Shown here one piece after another: positions 4,877 through 6,317 of a DNA stretch of 6,317 nt. The notes under the pieces were generated by a model. It saw nothing but the letters and a program-made list of their open reading frames with translations. It ran no database searches and had not been told where the DNA came from. Both the position numbers and the translations under genes were made by a program. Position 1 is the first letter of the stretch; the number at the start of each line of letters is the position of its first letter. This DNA comes from Spirochaetales bacterium UBA1265 (GTDB lineage: Bacteria; Spirochaetota; Spirochaetia; Sphaerochaetales; Sphaerochaetaceae). The stretch spans positions 1 to 6,317 of the forward strand of contig DBVL01000061.1 of NCBI GenBank assembly GCA_002308475.1, given 5' to 3'.

Positions 4877-6307
4877 CTATAACCACTGAGTGTCCAGCCA
4901 GGCAAGTCTCGCATTGAGCCAAGTCTGCAGAGTATCCACGCTGTCTGCGTAATCTCCCTGGACACTCCATCGGGCATTGTTGAGCTGTGCGGACACGGAA
5001 ATGCTTTGGGCCATTTCTGTCAGCATTGTGTTGACGGCGTTTGCTATTTCAGTTCTCACTTGGCTGTATCTAGCCTTGACTGCGGCGTCAAATGCGGGGT
5101 CCTGGAAGAAGCGTTTCATCCATTTTGAATTCTGTACGTGAAGCGATGTTTCCTTGGTAATTCCTTTTCCGCAGGAAAGGTCAAAGTCCCAGTTGGGACC
5201 CATGTGGATTTTGCCGTCCGTGTTATCATAGTACATATAAACGGATGTTCTGAAAGCCGCATCCAGATTTGATGTGATTTCATTCACCAGATACCAGTCG
5301 ATTACTGAATCCACATCAAAGTACTTTATATAACCTGTCTCGGCATCTGTGAAGTTCTCGCTGAACAGGGCATCTTCCGCAGCCTGAATTACTTGTTGTA
5401 CATATTGTTGAATATCTTCAGAAACTTCATCCGGGTCTTTGAGGCTGAAAGGAACATCCATGTCAGTAACAAAGCTAAAGGCCTCGTCCATGTATCTGTT
5501 GACTTCTACTATGAAGCCGCCGTTGCCTATTCCATTTTTTGAAATGTCTTTGATATCAACCCTGTTTTTGTCAATTTTGATCTGCTCGCCCAGAATGTAG
5601 TTGCCCCAGTATGTGCCGTCAATCACTAGGTCAACAAAAACAAAAGACGGATTCCACCCGTGTCCGGTGAATATTTCATTTCCAAGGTATGATGCAAAGT
5701 AGTTCCTGAGCAGCGAGTTGTCAATGTTGTTGCCTATAAGTACCCAGCGCTTATGCTCCGGCATTTCAAACAATTCCGTCTTGGCATTAAGCTTTAATGA
5801 AAAGCTTTTCTTTGGAAATCTCCATGAGCTGTTTCCCCTGCCCTTGATCTCTCCTTCCAATGCATTTCCGTCAATTTCCAGACTTGCGGCAAGCCAGTTT
5901 TCTTTGGTAATTGCACTCCCAACAGTTGTAATAGTGACTACATGCAGTCCGGTACGGGCAACGGAAAAGACAGTGCTTGTTTCCGTCCTCTTTCCCTTGC
6001 TCACCTTGCAGACATAATATCTAATCTGCTCGGTGTCGAAGGCCGGAACTGCAAAAACAAGGCTGTTTGCACCCTCAATAACTGCACTTACATCTCCGTT
6101 TTTATCGGTTTCATACCACTGAATGCTGTCAAAAGCGTCAACTTCCGGCGCGGCGCTGATACTCAGCTGAACATCCTGTCCGTTGCACAAAAAGGCGGTG
6201 ATTGCAGGATTTGCAATAAGCGGAAGTTCCTCCTTGGCAGGAACATCGTTGCTGCAGGAACAGAGAATGAGAATCAATGTTATAACAAGAACAAGGCTTT
6301 TCTTCAT
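4877..6307 (-). CDS. CotH-family (spore-coat-kinase-like fold) lipoprotein with N-terminal Ig-like domain, 476 residues
   Basis: The protein begins MKKSLVLVITLILILCSCSN, a lipoprotein signal with the lipobox L-C-S-C and probable acylated Cys18 (Cys16 is possible), so it should be membrane-anchored and face outward. Residues about 33-117 form an Ig-like beta-sandwich (IQWYETDKNG, then RYYVCKVSKG near residues 96-105). The CotH domain follows: GRGNSSW (156-162) with PKKSFSLKL (165-173), IGNNIDNSLLRNYFA (191-205), YWGNYILGEQIKIDKNRVD (233-251), NEITSNLDA (342-350) and the hallmark GPNWDFDLSCG (370-380), whose DFD is the metal-binding motif of this atypical kinase fold. All main motifs are present, so kinase activity is plausible; in Bacillus CotH phosphorylates coat proteins, whereas the role of bacterial lipoprotein relatives is not settled. 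The ATG lies 10 nt from the right edge, so the ribosome binding site may be outside the window; none is visible. The stop is one base from the convergent lyase stop. Confidence 0.88.
   Translation of the reverse strand: MKKSLVLVITLILILCSCSNDVPAKEELPLIANPAITAFLCNGQDVQLSISAAPEVDAFDSIQWYETDKNGDVSAVIEGANSLVFAVPAFDTEQIRYYVCKVSKGKRTETSTVFSVARTGLHVVTITTVGSAITKENWLAASLEIDGNALEGEIKGRGNSSWRFPKKSFSLKLNAKTELFEMPEHKRWVLIGNNIDNSLLRNYFASYLGNEIFTGHGWNPSFVFVDLVIDGTYWGNYILGEQIKIDKNRVDIKDISKNGIGNGGFIVEVNRYMDEAFSFVTDMDVPFSLKDPDEVSEDIQQYVQQVIQAAEDALFSENFTDAETGYIKYFDVDSVIDWYLVNEITSNLDAAFRTSVYMYYDNTDGKIHMGPNWDFDLSCGKGITKETSLHVQNSKWMKRFFQDPAFDAAVKARYSQVRTEIANAVNTMLTEMAQSISVSAQLNNARWSVQGDYADSVDTLQTWLNARLAWLDTQWL
4888..4967. 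repeat. 10-bp inverted repeat at the convergent gene ends
   Basis: GAGTGTCCAG (4888-4897) and CTGGACACTC (4958-4967) are exact reverse complements separated by 60 bp. Both lie within the last 30 codons of the CotH gene, encoding parts of WLDTQW and RWSVQGD. With only one base between the two convergent stop codons there is no room for an ordinary terminator between the genes, so a long-range hairpin from these arms could help separate the transcripts. No U-tract follows on either strand, so coincidence is equally likely. Confidence 0.25.
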
Positions 6308-6317
6308 ATCAGAAAAT

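Noticed and set aside
5718..6017. A 99-codon plus-strand frame opposite the CotH domain
   Set aside because: The minus strand here encodes conserved CotH motifs such as GRGNSSW; the plus-strand product is low-complexity Ser/Leu/Val-rich and has no start signals.

Overview
The window reads as part of the chromosome of a Gram-negative-type bacterium with an outer membrane. Evidence is a beta-barrel-like protein with a signal peptide, a lipoprotein with a relaxed lipobox, and strong purine-rich ribosome binding sites. The combination of a PL9 pectate lyase, a lipoprotein-anchored CotH protein and a transporter of the glutamate/dicarboxylate fold fused to a degenerate ATPase-like domain would suit a gut or rumen spirochaete of the Treponema/Sphaerochaeta type living on plant pectin. 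That taxonomic guess is inference; no rRNA or other marker gene is present.

Layout, left to right. Positions 1-297 (minus) hold the N-terminal 99 codons of a secreted, probably outer-membrane protein whose remainder lies off the left edge. Positions 298-511 are non-coding and AT-rich; I see a good ribosome binding site for the first gene but no convincing promoter. Positions 512-679 (minus) hold a 55-residue, very acidic protein built from a 16-residue repeat. Between it and the next gene (680-818) lies a compact divergent control region: a TATAAT box for the small gene, a perfect 6-4-6 palindrome, and a TTGAGT/TATACT promoter for the rightward gene. Positions 819-2390 (plus) encode a 523-residue SDF-fold membrane transporter with an extra N-terminal cytoplasmic domain. 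Positions 2482-4875 (plus) encode a 797-residue PL9 pectate lyase with an intact catalytic core but no usable signal peptide. Positions 4877-6307 (minus) encode a 476-residue CotH-family lipoprotein that converges on the lyase with a single base between the stop codons.

How the genes may work together: the lyase would cut pectin, and the transporter could import some product or other organic anion or amino acid, but its substrate-binding residues differ from the glutamate carriers and it may not be a classical symporter. The genes do not form one obvious operon: the lyase has a 91-bp gap before it and the CotH gene faces the other way. The two points most worth a second look are the transporter (an ATPase-like N-terminus plus lost substrate residues) and the lyase's 5' end, where an in-frame hydrophobic segment without any start codon sits just upstream of the only available ATG. 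I found no CRISPR array, tRNA, rRNA, insertion sequence or obvious mobile element.
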